Part shown: positions 35,779 to 46,200 of the stretch, one piece after another
Numbering within the stretch: the stretch's first letter is position 1
Layout: the number at the start of each line of letters is the position of its first letter
Translations under genes and position numbers: made by a program
Origin: Longimicrobiaceae bacterium
GTDB taxonomy: Bacteria > Gemmatimonadota > Gemmatimonadetes > Longimicrobiales > Longimicrobiaceae
Reading direction: 5' to 3'
DNA: 64,000 nt
Assembly (NCBI GenBank): GCA_030447645.1
Contig: JAUJOM010000009.1
Coordinates: 2,270 to 66,269, forward strand
The notes under the pieces: model-generated
Databases searched by the model: none
The model's input: only the letters and a program-made list of their open reading frames with translations
What the model was told of the DNA's origin: nothing

Positions 35779-37288
35779 CCGGGGGGCGATTCTACATCAC
35801 CACCGCCATCGATTACGCCAACGGCCCTCCCCACCTGGGACACGCGTTGGAAAAGATCGGGGCGGACGCCATTGCCCGCTACCGCAGGCTGCGTGGCGAT
35901 CAGGTGCATTTTGTGATCGGGATGGACGAGCATGGCCAAAAGGTGGCCCAAACCGCCGCCGCGCAGGGCGTTTCTCCGCAGCAGTGGACGGACGGCATCG
36001 CCGGAGAGTTTCGCGTGGCGTGGAGCGCGCTCGGCATCTCCTATGACGACTTCATCCGTACCACGGAGCCAAGGCACCGCGAGGCAGTGGAAGAAATGAT
36101 CCGCCGCATGAGCGCCAAAGGTGACCTGTACCGCTCCACCTACGCCGGGCATTACTGCGTCGGCTGCGAAGCGTACAAGACCGAGGACGAGCTGGTGGAC
36201 GGGCGCTGCCCCATTCACCCGACGCGCGAGATTCAGTGGATGGAGGAGGAAGACTGGTTTTTCCGCCTTAGCCGGTATGGACCCGCCCTGCTCCGGCTGC
36301 TGGACGAGCGCCCTGAGTTTGTGCAGCCGGAGTCGCGGCGCAACGAGGTGCGCCGCATGGTGGAAGAAATCAAGGACATTTCCGTATCCCGCTCGCTGCT
36401 CGCCTGGGGGAATCCCTGGCCCGGTGATGCCGATCACACGGTGTACGTGTGGATCGACGCGCTCACCAACTACCTGTCGGCGATCGGCTTTCCGGACCCC
36501 GAGTACCAGGCGCACTGGCCGGCGGCGCTGCACGTAATCGGCAAGGATATCATCCGCTTTCACTGCGTGTACTGGCCCGCGATGCTGCTTTCCGCGGACC
36601 TCCCACTCCCCGAGCGGGTATGGGCACACGGCTTCATGACCATGGGTGGCAGCAAGATCTCCAAGTCGAGCGGGGTTGCGTTCGATCTCGGCGAAATTGT
36701 CGACCGTCACGGCACCGATGCCCTCCGCTACTTTCTGCTGCGTGAAATCCCCTGGGATGGGGACGGCAACTTCAGCCTTGAGCGCTTTGATGAGCGCTAC
36801 ACCGCGGACCTCGCCAACGACTTGGGCAACCTGGCGAGCCGCACGATTACCATGGTGCAAAAGTACCGGGGCGGGCGGGTTCCGGCTGCCGGGCGCAGCT
36901 ATCTGGACGAGCAGACGGATTTGTGCGTAGGCGAGTATCTGGAGCGAATGGACCGCTACCTGCTGCACGAGGGGTTGAGTGTGGTCTTCGGCCTGGTTGC
37001 CGAAGCCAACGGCTTCGTGGAGACCGCCGCGCCGTGGAAGCTCGCCCGAGAGCCGGGCGCGCCGCTGATCTCGACGCGGCACTGCGCTCGCTGATTCGGG
37101 CACTCGCGGTGGCGGCGGTGTTGTTGTTCCCCTTCATGCCGGGAAAGATGAGCGAGCTTTGGAGCCGGCTGGGTGCCGGTGAAGCGGCGATGCCGCTGCT
37201 CGACGATATCATGGCGCTGGAACCTGCGGGACGACAGGTGCAAGCCGGCGGTGTGCTTTTTCCTCGGCCTGAACTTTCTGGAGTGTAG
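35775..37288 (+). CDS. metG: Methionyl-tRNA synthetase; one frame break in the sequence
   Basis: It charges tRNA-Met. The TTG start at 35775 overlaps the ricT stop (TTGA). The HIGH box is HLGH (20-23). The knuckle CVGCEAYKTEDELVDGRCPIHP shows the usual zinc cysteines. KISKSSG is the KMSKS loop, and FHCVYWPAMLLSA and LANDLGNLASRT are typical. The frame breaks near 37058. One added C gives AREPGRAADLDAALRSLIRAL and a normal end at 37288, total about 505 aa. There is no C-terminal tRNA-binding (EMAP-like) domain. Confidence 0.96.
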
Positions 37289-37291
37289 AAC

Positions 37292-37959
37292 ATGGGGCGT
37301 TTACAAAAGTGGGGATGGACGGTGGTGCTGATTCCGAATGGCGAAGGGCGCGTGCACGAGCTGCGCGTTTCGCCAGGGAGAATGGCAGCGGCGGTGGGTT
37401 GTGGCTTGTTCATCGTGCTCCTCGGCGCCGGTTGGGGAGGCGCCACGGTTGCCCGGCGGGAGATTGCTCTGCGGCAGGCGAGCATGGCGGAGCGCGACGC
37501 GCGCATCCGGGAGCTGGAGACGGATCGGGCCGAACTCGCCGCACGACTGGCGGCGCGTCCCTCGATCATGCCATCGAGCGGGTATCTGTCGAGCTTGTTC
37601 GGGAGCCGCGAGCATCCTGTGCTCGGCGTCCGGCGTAACCACCGTGGGGTTGACATCGCGGCTCCCACCGGCCGGCCGATCCTGGCGCCGGCGGAAGGGA
37701 CCGTACGCTTCGCGGGAAACAAGGAAGGCGGCTACGGATACACCGTTGAGATCGACCACGGGTATGGCTATCTCACCCGCTTCGCTCATGCTTCCCGCCT
37801 GCTAGTGAACCCGGTGAACGGGTCCAGCGGGGGCAGCTGATCGCCCTGGTGGGTGCAACCGGCCGCACGACCGGTGCGCACCTCCACTACGAGGTGGAGG
37901 TGCACGGCCACCGGGTGGATCCCGTGCCCTTCATGGCTGCTGAACTGATTCGCGAATAA
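37292..37959 (+). CDS. M23-family (LytM-type) peptidase or murein-hydrolase activator; one frame break in the sequence
   Basis: M23 domains cut or regulate cutting of murein cross-links. A membrane anchor spans residues about 33-52, and a coiled-coil runs to about residue 88. The domain has NHRGVDIAAPTG (H117, D121) and HLHYEVEVHGHRVDP with the last zinc His. All zinc ligands are present, so it may be active. The frame breaks at the C-run 37810-37812. One added C gives NPGERVQRGQLIALVGATG and a stop at 37959. The ATG has GGAG 8 nt upstream, just after metG. The next start overlaps it (TAATG). Confidence 0.9.
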
Positions 37960-39166
37960 TGCTGCTTGCGCTTCTCCTCGCCGGGGCGCTGACGCCTGAT
38001 ACGCTCCAGACCCCGGATGTAGCCACCGCACAGGACGTATCCATTGTCGTGCACCGACAGCCCGCTGTCCCCATCGTGGCGCTGCGGGTGTCCTTGCTCG
38101 CGGATGATCCGCCCGGCTATGCCGGCGCAGGCCACAAGCTGCAGCACGTACTGCTGCCGGGCTTGCAGCAGCGGGCTGCTCGCGTGGGTGGCCGGGTACA
38201 GGTGGCCCGCAATTCCGACGCGCTGGTGTACACCCTCACGGGACCGGCCTCCGAGCTGCCCTACCTGGCCGGGATCATCCGCACTGCACTCCGACCTCGC
38301 ACTCTGGAAGCCACCGAGTTGCTTCAAGCGCGATACGATCTGGACGAGGAGCGCAAGGCGGAGTGGGAGCAGGCCGACGCACACGTCCGCTCAGCGCTGC
38401 GGGCGGGCCTCTTCCCCAGGATCTCCCGGCCGCCGGAACACCCACCTCCGCGGTCCGGCTCGAGGGAGGGCAGCTCCTCTCCGCCTGGAACTACATGTAT
38501 CGCCCGGAGCGGATCTCCGTGGTGGCGATCGGGGGCGTTTCCGCATCCGAGGTCGAGAACGCCTTCCGTGACATGGGGTCTTTGCTCGGTACCGGGGTGG
38601 GCGAAGTGCCGCTCGATGACCTGGCAGTCGACACCGCGGTCGTTACACCGGGCGCCGTGCCACAGGCCACTCGCAACTGGCTCGGGGTTGGCTACTCGCT
38701 CAGCAATGTGGAACCTGCCGCGGTTTCGATCACCGCCCGGCTGCTGCAAAGGTCGCTTCAGCGAAGCCTCCGGACTGCCCAGGTAACCGCCGATCACTGG
38801 TGGACGCACCACGGCCAGGCGATGTCCCTGGTGGTGGCGAGCCCCACGGCCCGCCCTGCAAGCCTCGTAGCTCCGGTGACAGCCGCCATCCAGCAGCTTC
38901 AGGATGCGCTGGACCAGGAGCAGATTCGGGGAGTGGCGACGGAGATCCAGCGCGAAATGCTCTTCGCCAGCCGCACGCCGGAGCGAATGGCCGAGATGAT
39001 CGGCCAGTTCGTGGACCGGGACCGGGACCCGAACGCGGCCCAGCAATTCTACGCCCGCCTGGCACGCGTGAACGAGCGGGAGATAAGGCGCGTTCTCACC
39101 GCGATGACGGCGAGCCCCCCACAACAGGTACAAGTACCCGCCCAGGTGTTGAACGTCCGACGATGA
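37959..39166 (+). CDS. M16-family peptidase homologue with altered zinc motif; one frame break in the sequence
   Basis: M16 proteases are clam-shaped and work as pairs of domains. This protein of about 402 aa has a signal peptide (MLLALLLAGA) and the M16 layout, but the HxxEH motif reads H59-K-L-Q-H63, so the catalytic Glu is Gln. It is probably inactive as a peptidase. The frame breaks at the C-run 38414-38417. One added C gives AGLFPQDLPAAG, and the rest reads RPERISVVAIGGVSASEVENAF and later GVGYSLSN. It is translationally coupled to the M23 gene and to a second M16-like gene. Confidence 0.83.
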
Positions 39167-40365
39167 GATTTTCCTGGATTTTCGCCACTCTGCTCGCCCT
39201 GACGAGCGGGCACCTTGCCGCGCAGCAGCGATTCGCGGTCCGGCCGGAGCCAGGCACGCCACTGGTCGCGGTGGAGCTGCTGGTGGCCACCGGCACGGCG
39301 GAAGAAACCGCGTCGCAGGCCGGGGTTGCCTACGTAGGGGCGCGCGCGGCTGTCCAGCCGATCCGGGCAGCGCTGGAATCCCTGGGTGCTCGCCTCATGG
39401 TCAGCGCTGACAAGGATGCGGTAAGCTTCAGTCTGCTCGCCGCGCCCGATGTTTGGGAAGCCGCCACCCGGTTGCTGCTCAGCGCCGTGTACCGCGATGA
39501 GCCCAGTCCCGCGGCGATGGTCGCGGAGCGTGACGCCGTGCGCGCCGAGCTGCTCCCGAAGGAGGCCAATCCCGCCAACACGCTCGCACGGGAGGTCGAC
39601 GCGGCGGTGTTCGGACCGCGACACCCATGGGCCCGGCCAGCCGTGGGCTATGCCCGTACGGTGGAAAAGCTTTCCGCAGCGAACGTGGAGGCGTTCATGC
39701 GGGCCAACCTGCTCGCCGAGCGGAGCTGGCTGGCCGTAGCGGGTCCCGTGGATCCCGCCGCGGTGGCTACCCTGGTCCGCCCCTTTCTGCCGGATGCGCC
39801 CTGGCAGCCGCTGACCGCACCCGAGTCGGCCCCGGCACGTTCGGCCGTTCGTCGCAACTACAACTACATCACCAGCTGGGTGGCGGCGAGCTATCGTTTC
39901 GGGCCCGAAGCGGATCTGCCGGCCCTGGTGTTGCTGGCCGATTTGGTGGCCGACCAGCTGGGGTACGGGCCGACTCGCCGCGCGGTGTACGATGCCCGCG
40001 GCGAAGTGATGCAGGTGGGCGATGGGGGGGAAGTGCGCTTCCACGTAGTGGTGCGCCCGAGCGAGGGGCGCGCGTGGGGAGCACGTGTACAGGAGGTAGT
40101 CGCCAGCTACGCGGATCAGCCTTTATCCGAGGGTGCCTTCCAGGAGCATCTGCGTCGCTACCGCGGCATTCACCTGCTGCGCTTGAGCTCACCCGAAGCG
40201 CGGGCCCGCGAAACCGCACGTGCGTTGTTCCGATCGAGTGGCCGCGAGCGCACCCCGATCGAGCTGGAGCCTGTCACCGCGGAGCGCCTGCGCGCGGCTG
40301 CACAGGCGCTCGAATCCCCGGTGCTGGTGTTCCTCGGACCGACCGCCGCGGGCAGGGCGGACTGA
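39163..40365 (+). CDS. Second M16-family homologue, no zinc-binding motif
   Basis: A 400-aa exported protein (signal IFATLLALTSGHLAAQ). The M16 fold is suggested by VAVELLVATGTAEETASQAGVAYVGARA, ESLGARLMVSADKDAVSFSLLA, MVAERDAVRAELL and VSRY-like segments such as SWVAASYRFGP. Where active enzymes have HxxEH, this one has no histidine at all. Its ATG overlaps the stop of the first M16 gene (ATGA), so the two probably form a heterodimer, as paired M16 proteins do. With neither half apparently catalytic, a binding or chaperone role is a fair inference. It ends 9 bp from lemA, tail to tail. Confidence 0.82.
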   Translation: MRFSWIFATLLALTSGHLAAQQRFAVRPEPGTPLVAVELLVATGTAEETASQAGVAYVGARAAVQPIRAALESLGARLMVSADKDAVSFSLLAAPDVWEAATRLLLSAVYRDEPSPAAMVAERDAVRAELLPKEANPANTLAREVDAAVFGPRHPWARPAVGYARTVEKLSAANVEAFMRANLLAERSWLAVAGPVDPAAVATLVRPFLPDAPWQPLTAPESAPARSAVRRNYNYITSWVAASYRFGPEADLPALVLLADLVADQLGYGPTRRAVYDARGEVMQVGDGGEVRFHVVVRPSEGRAWGARVQEVVASYADQPLSEGAFQEHLRRYRGIHLLRLSSPEARARETARALFRSSGRERTPIELEPVTAERLRAAAQALESPVLVFLGPTAAGRAD

Positions 40366-40374
40366 TCTGGTCCC

Positions 40375-40986
40375 TTAGCGGGGTGCCGCTCCCGGCGGCG
40401 CGGTGCGACTGAAATCCACCGTCGGCGCCTGCTCGGATCCCGCGGGCGCTTCAAAGGGTAGTTTGCGCTCGGCGCCAATTGCCCGCGCGGTGATCGCCGT
40501 CGGGAATTGCCGGACGTAGGTGTTGTACTCGCGCACAGCCTGGTTGTAGTCCCGACGTGCGACGCTTATCCGGTTCTCGCTTTCCGCCAGCTGGTCCTGC
40601 AAGCCCTGGAAGTTTTGCGTCGCTCGGAGCTGAGGATATGCTTCCACCGCCAGCATAAAGCCGCGGAGCTGGCTGGTTACCGCGGCGTCCGCCTGCGACA
40701 TCTGGTTCACGTCGCCAGTCTGGACTGCCCGTTGCATCTGCTGCTGCGCCTGAAGCAATCCGCCCCGTGCCTGCGCGACGTCCGTAAAGGTGCCGCGCTC
40801 GAAGTCCGCGGCGCCGCTCACCGTCGCCACTAGATTCGGAATGAGCTGATTGCGGTTGGTCAGCTCCACACCGACGTTGGATTTCAACTCTTCGGTACGC
40901 TCGTCCAGCGCCTGAATCCGGTTGTACCCGCACCCACCGAGTGACAAGCTCAGGGGGAGCACCAGCGCAAGGGTCCGCAGCCGCAT
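40375..40986 (-). CDS. LemA-family lipoprotein
   Basis: A 203-aa protein. The ATG at 40986 has GAGGAAG 6 nt upstream. The signal ends in a lipobox (SLGGC, C19). The LemA signature is clear: YNRIQALDERTEELKSNVGVELTNRNQLIPNLVATV, and then FQGLQDQLAESENRISVARRDYNQAVREYNTYVRQFP. LemA proteins are helical and membrane-attached, and often sit beside TPM-domain genes, as here. Their biochemical function is not known. Confidence 0.94.
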   Translation of the reverse strand: MRLRTLALVLPLSLSLGGCGYNRIQALDERTEELKSNVGVELTNRNQLIPNLVATVSGAADFERGTFTDVAQARGGLLQAQQQMQRAVQTGDVNQMSQADAAVTSQLRGFMLAVEAYPQLRATQNFQGLQDQLAESENRISVARRDYNQAVREYNTYVRQFPTAITARAIGAERKLPFEAPAGSEQAPTVDFSRTAPPGAAPR

Positions 40987-41011
40987 TGTTTTCTTCCTCA
41001 CTGAAATAGGT

Positions 41012-41737
41012 TTATGCCGCCGGAAGGCGGTCCACGAACTCCACGGTTCGTGCTACTGCATCCAGATACCCGGTCACCAGGCCGCTATCGGCCTTCGGCT
41101 TGAGCGGGGTCTTGGCGCGCCGGGCGTGCAAGATCTCCCGCAGCGGCCCCGGGTCGAAGCCCACGCGCCGCGCCACTTCCGCGATGGTCTCCTCCGCGTC
41201 GTGCGAAACAGGGGCACCCGCCAACCGGAGGACGGTACGAAACAGCACCAGAAAAGTCGAGAACGAGCGCACGAGCAGCGCACCGAGTTCTTTGGGCTGC
41301 TCCGCTGACAGGAGAAATCCTTCCCGTAGCTGAATCTGCTTCCCCTTCAGCTCGTGCTCGCACTGAAGGCGCAGGTGCTCGCGATCGACCACCACTTCGG
41401 CGAATGGATCGGTTCCGTGCAGGATTCGGTGCGCCGCCTGGATGTCCGCGAACTCGATGGGGAACGCGTCCGCGGAACGGGTCCATTCATCCGCGCCCAG
41501 AATCAAGGGCGGTGGGTTCCCCTGCCTGGCCCAATCACGCGCCATCCCGGATCCACGGCGCAGAGTTGCCGGACGGGTATCTCGCAGCAGCACGAGCATG
41601 TTCAAATCCGACACCCCCTCCTGAAACTCCCCGCGAGCAGCGCTGCCGTACAATACGACGGATACCAACCCGTCGCCGTACGTATCTCTCAATCCCCCGG
41701 CGAATGTACTTGCCCGCTCCATGTAAGTTTTTGCCAT
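41012..41737 (-). CDS. Putative nucleotidyltransferase
   Basis: A 241-aa protein. The N-terminal nucleotidyltransferase motif reads VLYGSAARGEFQEGVSDLNMLVLL, with G31-S32 and D44. The second acidic position is Asn (N46), so activity may be reduced or absent. A helical C-terminal half (residues 115-241, HEPN-like in character: LVRSFSTFLVLFRTVLRLAG) follows. The ATG at 41737 gives the expected N-terminus; longer frames do not. It lies between lemA and the TPM gene on the same strand. It could be an antitoxin-like or regulatory protein. No specific substrate can be named. Confidence 0.8.
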   Translation of the reverse strand: MAKTYMERASTFAGGLRDTYGDGLVSVVLYGSAARGEFQEGVSDLNMLVLLRDTRPATLRRGSGMARDWARQGNPPPLILGADEWTRSADAFPIEFADIQAAHRILHGTDPFAEVVVDREHLRLQCEHELKGKQIQLREGFLLSAEQPKELGALLVRSFSTFLVLFRTVLRLAGAPVSHDAEETIAEVARRVGFDPGPLREILHARRAKTPLKPKADSGLVTGYLDAVARTVEFVDRLPAA

Positions 41738-41756
41738 GCCGCCCTTTCTTCCCGGT

Positions 41757-42581
41757 TCACCAACTCCCTCCCGCTCCACCGCCTCCAAACCCACCTCCAC
41801 CACCGAACCCACCGAATCCCCCGCCACCAAAACCGCCACCCCCGAACCCACCTCCTCCAAAGCCGCCCCCGCCAATCGGGAAGGGGAGGATCACCGGTCC
41901 GCCGAACCTGCCGCGGCGACGACGCCCACCCCGTCCCCCACCGCCCCGATTGAACAGCGAAAACAGGACGAAAGCGAGGATCAGCCAGAAGTACAAACTC
42001 CCACCCCCGCCGCCAGTGGGTCGGCGTGACTCGGGAGGAGTCGGCACATCCCCGGTGAGTTGAAATCCAAAGCGCTCAGCGTACTGCTGGCCAAGCGCCG
42101 TCACCGCGAGCAGAATTCCACCGCCAAAATCCCCACGCCGGAAGCTTGGAACCAGGAACTGGTCACGAATGCGCCCCGCCTCACCGGCGGTGATGAACGT
42201 GTTGGCACCGAGCCCCGTCTCGATCTTGAGCTGCCGCTCACCCGGTACGACGAGGACGACCACGCCGGTGTTCCGCGCGGGGTCGCCCGCTTCACCGGCC
42301 TGGCCCACCTTCCACTCCCGGCCGATCTGCAGAGCTACCTCGTCGCGCGAGCGCCCTTCCAGGGAGGGGAGTGTGACCACCACGATTTCGCCACCGGACT
42401 TGGCCTTTACTTCCTGGGCCACGGCGTTGATCCGCTGTTCAGTCTCCGGGTCCATGACTCCGGCGAAGTCGTTCACGTATCCGACGGGTGCAGGCAGGCG
42501 GATCTGCGCCGAGCTGGTCGCTGCCGAGCATATCAGCAGCGCGGCTTGAAAAAGCCAGTGAAACCCCGTACGTTGCTTCAC
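41757..42581 (-). CDS. TPM-domain (YgcG-like) membrane protein with glycine-rich tail
   Basis: A 274-aa protein: signal peptide (FQAALLICSAATSSA), then the TPM domain (VNDFAGVMDPETEQRINAV, GGEIVVVTLPSLEG, NTGVVVLVVPGERQLKIETG, GAGRIRD-type GEAGRIRDQFLVPSF). One membrane helix follows (LYFWLILAFVLFSLF), then a basic stretch and a tail of GGGGF repeats ending in SW. TPM proteins with LemA are a common pair of unknown function; some TPM domains are linked to photosystem II repair. I place the start at GTG 42581, divergent from the lipoprotein at 42615. Confidence 0.88.
   Translation of the reverse strand: MKQRTGFHWLFQAALLICSAATSSAQIRLPAPVGYVNDFAGVMDPETEQRINAVAQEVKAKSGGEIVVVTLPSLEGRSRDEVALQIGREWKVGQAGEAGDPARNTGVVVLVVPGERQLKIETGLGANTFITAGEAGRIRDQFLVPSFRRGDFGGGILLAVTALGQQYAERFGFQLTGDVPTPPESRRPTGGGGGSLYFWLILAFVLFSLFNRGGGGRGGRRRRGRFGGPVILPFPIGGGGFGGGGFGGGGFGGGGFGGFGGGGGFGGGGAGGSW
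41760..41876 (-). repeat. Glycine-rich coding repeat (GGGGF units)
   Basis: About 39 codons encode near-tandem GGGGF units at the C-terminus of the TPM protein. The DNA is a short imperfect 15-bp repeat. It is coding low complexity, not a CRISPR or a mobile element, and it is prone to assembly error. Confidence 0.8.
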
Positions 42582-42614
42582 TTTCCCATGATCATTCCAG
42601 GTTCGGAGCCCTCG

Positions 42615-43226
42615 ATGCGGCGTACGTGCGCGCTGTTCCTGCTTGTGTCTCTCGGTGCCGTCGGCTGCGGCGGAGACCCGGAAGTCGTTGTCGAAGCTAC
42701 GCTGGCGCGGCAGGGCGCGGCCGCGGCGCCTGTGCCGGACATGCCGGTACGACTGCTCCCTTACAACCGTGATTCCATCATCGCGGGCCTGCGGCAAAAA
42801 GCCGCGAAGCCCGAACCGCAGGTCCCACCCGCGCTGCTCGCCCGTATCGACAGCCTGCAACGCGCTACCCGCGCCCGTGCGGGAGACACGCTCAACGTCG
42901 CCCGGGAGCGCACCCTACGCACGTTGCGCGCCCAGGTGGATTCCATTCGTGCCGCCCGGCAGGAGTGGTCCGCTGAAACCCTCAAGGGCTTCAACGAAGC
43001 CGTACAGGCGCGACTGGAAAACCTGGGAGGAGTGCAGGAACTCGCGGATACCACGAACGCGGACGGGCGGGTCGCCTTCCGTGCTCCAGAGGGCCAGTGG
43101 TGGGTATTCGCTCGCTATCTGCTCCCGGACCGGGAGCTTTACTGGAACGTCCCACTGCGGATCAGGGAGCGGCCATCCACCGTACGGTTGACAGCCGAAA
43201 ACGCCGAGGCGCGGCCGGTACGCTGA
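42615..43226 (+). CDS. Small lipoprotein of unknown function
   Basis: A 203-aa lipoprotein (SLGAVGC, C18). I chose the ATG at 42615, with GGAG 6 nt upstream. The middle is a charged helical stretch (residues about 65-140, LLARIDSLQRATRARAGDT and following). The end is beta-rich with DGRVAFRAPEGQWWVFARYLL and ELYWNVPLRI, resembling a carboxypeptidase-regulatory-like (Ig-type) fold. No family is named with confidence. It converges with tamB, with 2 bp between the stops. Confidence 0.78.
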   Translation: MRRTCALFLLVSLGAVGCGGDPEVVVEATLARQGAAAAPVPDMPVRLLPYNRDSIIAGLRQKAAKPEPQVPPALLARIDSLQRATRARAGDTLNVARERTLRTLRAQVDSIRAARQEWSAETLKGFNEAVQARLENLGGVQELADTTNADGRVAFRAPEGQWWVFARYLLPDRELYWNVPLRIRERPSTVRLTAENAEARPVR

Positions 43227-43228
43227 AT

Positions 43229-46200
43229 TCAGGGTGTCCGGCGGGTCGTATCCGGTCGCGGCGCGGGTGCCGGCCGCGACGGCAGGCGGATCGGCTTGGG
43301 ATCCGCCGGGAGCCCGTACTCCCAGCGCCGCCGGAAGTCCGTGGAAAACTGGTAGCGAACGTTGTCCTGAACGGTGCCCAGCTGGAACAAGCGGTCGCGC
43401 CGCACCGGCTCAAGCGCAGCCCGAAAACTGGACTCCCGTGTGATCTGATAGTCCAGCCCCAGCCCGAGCTGCGGGGTGGCCGCTCCGCCAAAGACGCCAC
43501 CAACTTCAAAGACAGTTGCCGTCACATACAGGTTACGGGCAATCTGCCGGCCTGCTTCGATGGCCGTTGAGCCAAGCAGCGCCCCGCCCCCGCCGAGGAA
43601 ATCCGACGTACCTGCCCGGATCCGTACGTAATCCACCCAGCCCGTCCGGAGCAGTCCCTGCTCAAGCGGCTGGAGGATAAGGCCACCCAACAGCTCCTGC
43701 GTGATCAACTCCTGAGCGAGGCTGCCCGTTGCGCCACCCAGTTCGGTGCTGGAGCGGCCGAAGGCCAGGTAGTTGAGCAGCTCCGATTCGGGAAGCGGCG
43801 GCCGGGTGTTCGAGGTAAGCTGAATGGTCGGGTTCTGCATGGTACCCGCCACCTGCACCAGGATCTCGAGGATGCCGGTTTGTCCACGCTCAAAGGTGCG
43901 CACCTCGTTTCGGGCGAGAATGTTGAGCGCGGGATTGAGCTCGCCCGTCCCAAAGAACTGCACCGTCCCACGCACGATGTCGAACTCCCGCGTGAGCGGC
44001 CCGATGTGGAGCTGGTAGTTGCCCCGCACCGCCTCCAGCCTCCCGTTAACGCGGTTCTCGGCTCCGGCACGCGATACGCTCACCTCGCCACCCAGCTGGA
44101 TGTTGGCGTCCGGGGAGCGGAGCCAGACGTTGTCACCGATCGCCACCTCCAGATTCTCCACCCGCAGCCCCGCAAACGCCGCCACTGCGGGCCTCGGCGG
44201 GCCGGTGGGAATAGTATCCGCACCAAGGTCCCCGATGTCGGCGGTGGCAATATCGATGGGGCGCCTGCGGCTCAGCTCGGGAATGGCGATGGAGCCGTCC
44301 TCGAGCGTAATGCGCCCCGTCAGAGAGGGCTCGGGCAGGCGCCCACGCAGCGCTACGCGTCCCGTAAGTTCGAGCGCAGCCACGTCTTCGCGTTCAATCG
44401 CCTGGAAGCGGTTGAACGTTGCCACCAGATCCAGACGTGGGCGCGTGAGTTCCTCGAGCAGCACGGAACCGGTGATCTGGGCTGTGCCCTCGTTGCGCAC
44501 GAAAAGCGAGTCGATGCGCACGCGACGGCCATCCAGCGCCAAGCGCGCCTCGATGTCCTGGTAGCGTGTGCCCAGCGCCTCGATCGTCAGTGCACCACGA
44601 GTCAGCCCCACCCCACCGGCGACCAGGGGGCGCGCAGGCGTCCCGGTCACGGTGATGCGAGCCGCGGCGATTCCTTCCCCGTCCGTTACACCGGGGATGG
44701 CCGCGGCGAGCAAGCCCAGAGGGAGTGAATCCGCTTCGATACGTGCGTTCAGCGGCTGATTGTCCAGCAGCCGGATTCCCGGAGCCGTTCCCGCCAGCGT
44801 CAGCTCCATCGGTACCGTACCCCCGAAGCGGGCGATATCCGACCCGAGTACGCGTACCAGGCCATCAACCGTGGCCCTGCGGTCCGCGTAGCGCGCACGG
44901 AACGACACCCGCTCCGCCTCCGCACCTCCGTAGCGCAGGCTGTCCAGGGTGGCGTCCACGCTGAGCAGGGGGACGGCCGCGGTTCCGGACAGGGCGGCCT
45001 CCAGTGCAACCGTGCCGCGCATCTCCGGCAGAGTCGGAACCAGACGGCGCACTTCCGCCAGATCCACCCCACCCACTCGCAGTCGCAGATTCAGCGGCCC
45101 GGTGGTGGCAAGGCGCCCGTCTACCTCGATCAGGCCAGGTGCGTTTCCGGTACGCCGCAGCACCAGCCGCTCCACCTGGATGTCGGTGGCGCCACCCCAC
45201 CGGACGCGGGTCGGGCCGGCAAGCTGCCAGGTGTCCGGGCCAAGTCGGAGCGCGAGCGTCTCGATCTCGGCGCCACGAACCCCGCGGAATCCACCCGCCT
45301 GCAGATCCAGTACAGCCGACACCGAAACGGCGGTTTCCGGATCCCGGCCGGCGAACAAGCCGATCGAGGCCGACTGGGGCGTAAAAGCGCTCTCCAGTCG
45401 GAAGGCATCGAAGCTCCGCCCACCCGGCAGTACCACCCGATCACCGAGCGCGGTGACGTTCCCGGCCCAGCCGGCACTCTCCCGACGAGCCCGCAGGTCA
45501 ATGGCGAGAGTATCCGCACGGAATGCCTGGTAGCGCAGGGCTCTTCCCCGCAGAGTCGCCGCGATCACCGGGTTGGTCAGGGTGCCACCCACGGTGCCGG
45601 AAAGCGCCGCTGCGCCGCCGAGCTGCGGCTCGAAGCGCCCCGGTGGCGGAAGTAGCACCGCCAGCGTGCGCAGGTCCGGAGAGTAGCCACTGAAGCGGAG
45701 CGGCTCGGGTGCGGGGCGGGTCAGGCCCCACTGTCCGGCCGCATTGATCCGGGTGCCGCCCAGAGCGATTGCCAGCGTGTCCACGCGCAGGATGCCAGCT
45801 TCGGCCGCCAGCCGAACCAGGCCGGCATCCAGCGGAACCCCGCCGACTACGGAAGGCGCCGCAACAATGTTCGCCCGGCCGGCAAAGGTTTCGGGTGTGA
45901 GCCCTCGCCCCTGCACGTCCACGGTGGCGGTCAGATTGGTTTCGGGTGCGTTGGCCAAGCCGGGGAGCCCACGAACGTCGAGCCCCGCCACCCGCCCGGC
46001 AAATGCGTAGGACGGAACGGTTCCGGGGAGATACCATCCCCGCAGATCCAGCAGGCCGATGGCACCTCGAAGGTCCACGTTGAAGCGATATGCTTGCTGC
46101 CCACCCCCCGTCAACGCCACCTGCCCGGTCATCGGGGAGGGGAACAATCCCGGCCTGCCGATCAGGGCTCCCAGGCGGAAATTCGTCACTGTACCCGCCA

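Noticed and set aside
41760-41876. Short direct repeats that could suggest a CRISPR array
   Set aside because: The units are contiguous and encode the GGGGF tail of the TPM protein; there are no spacers.
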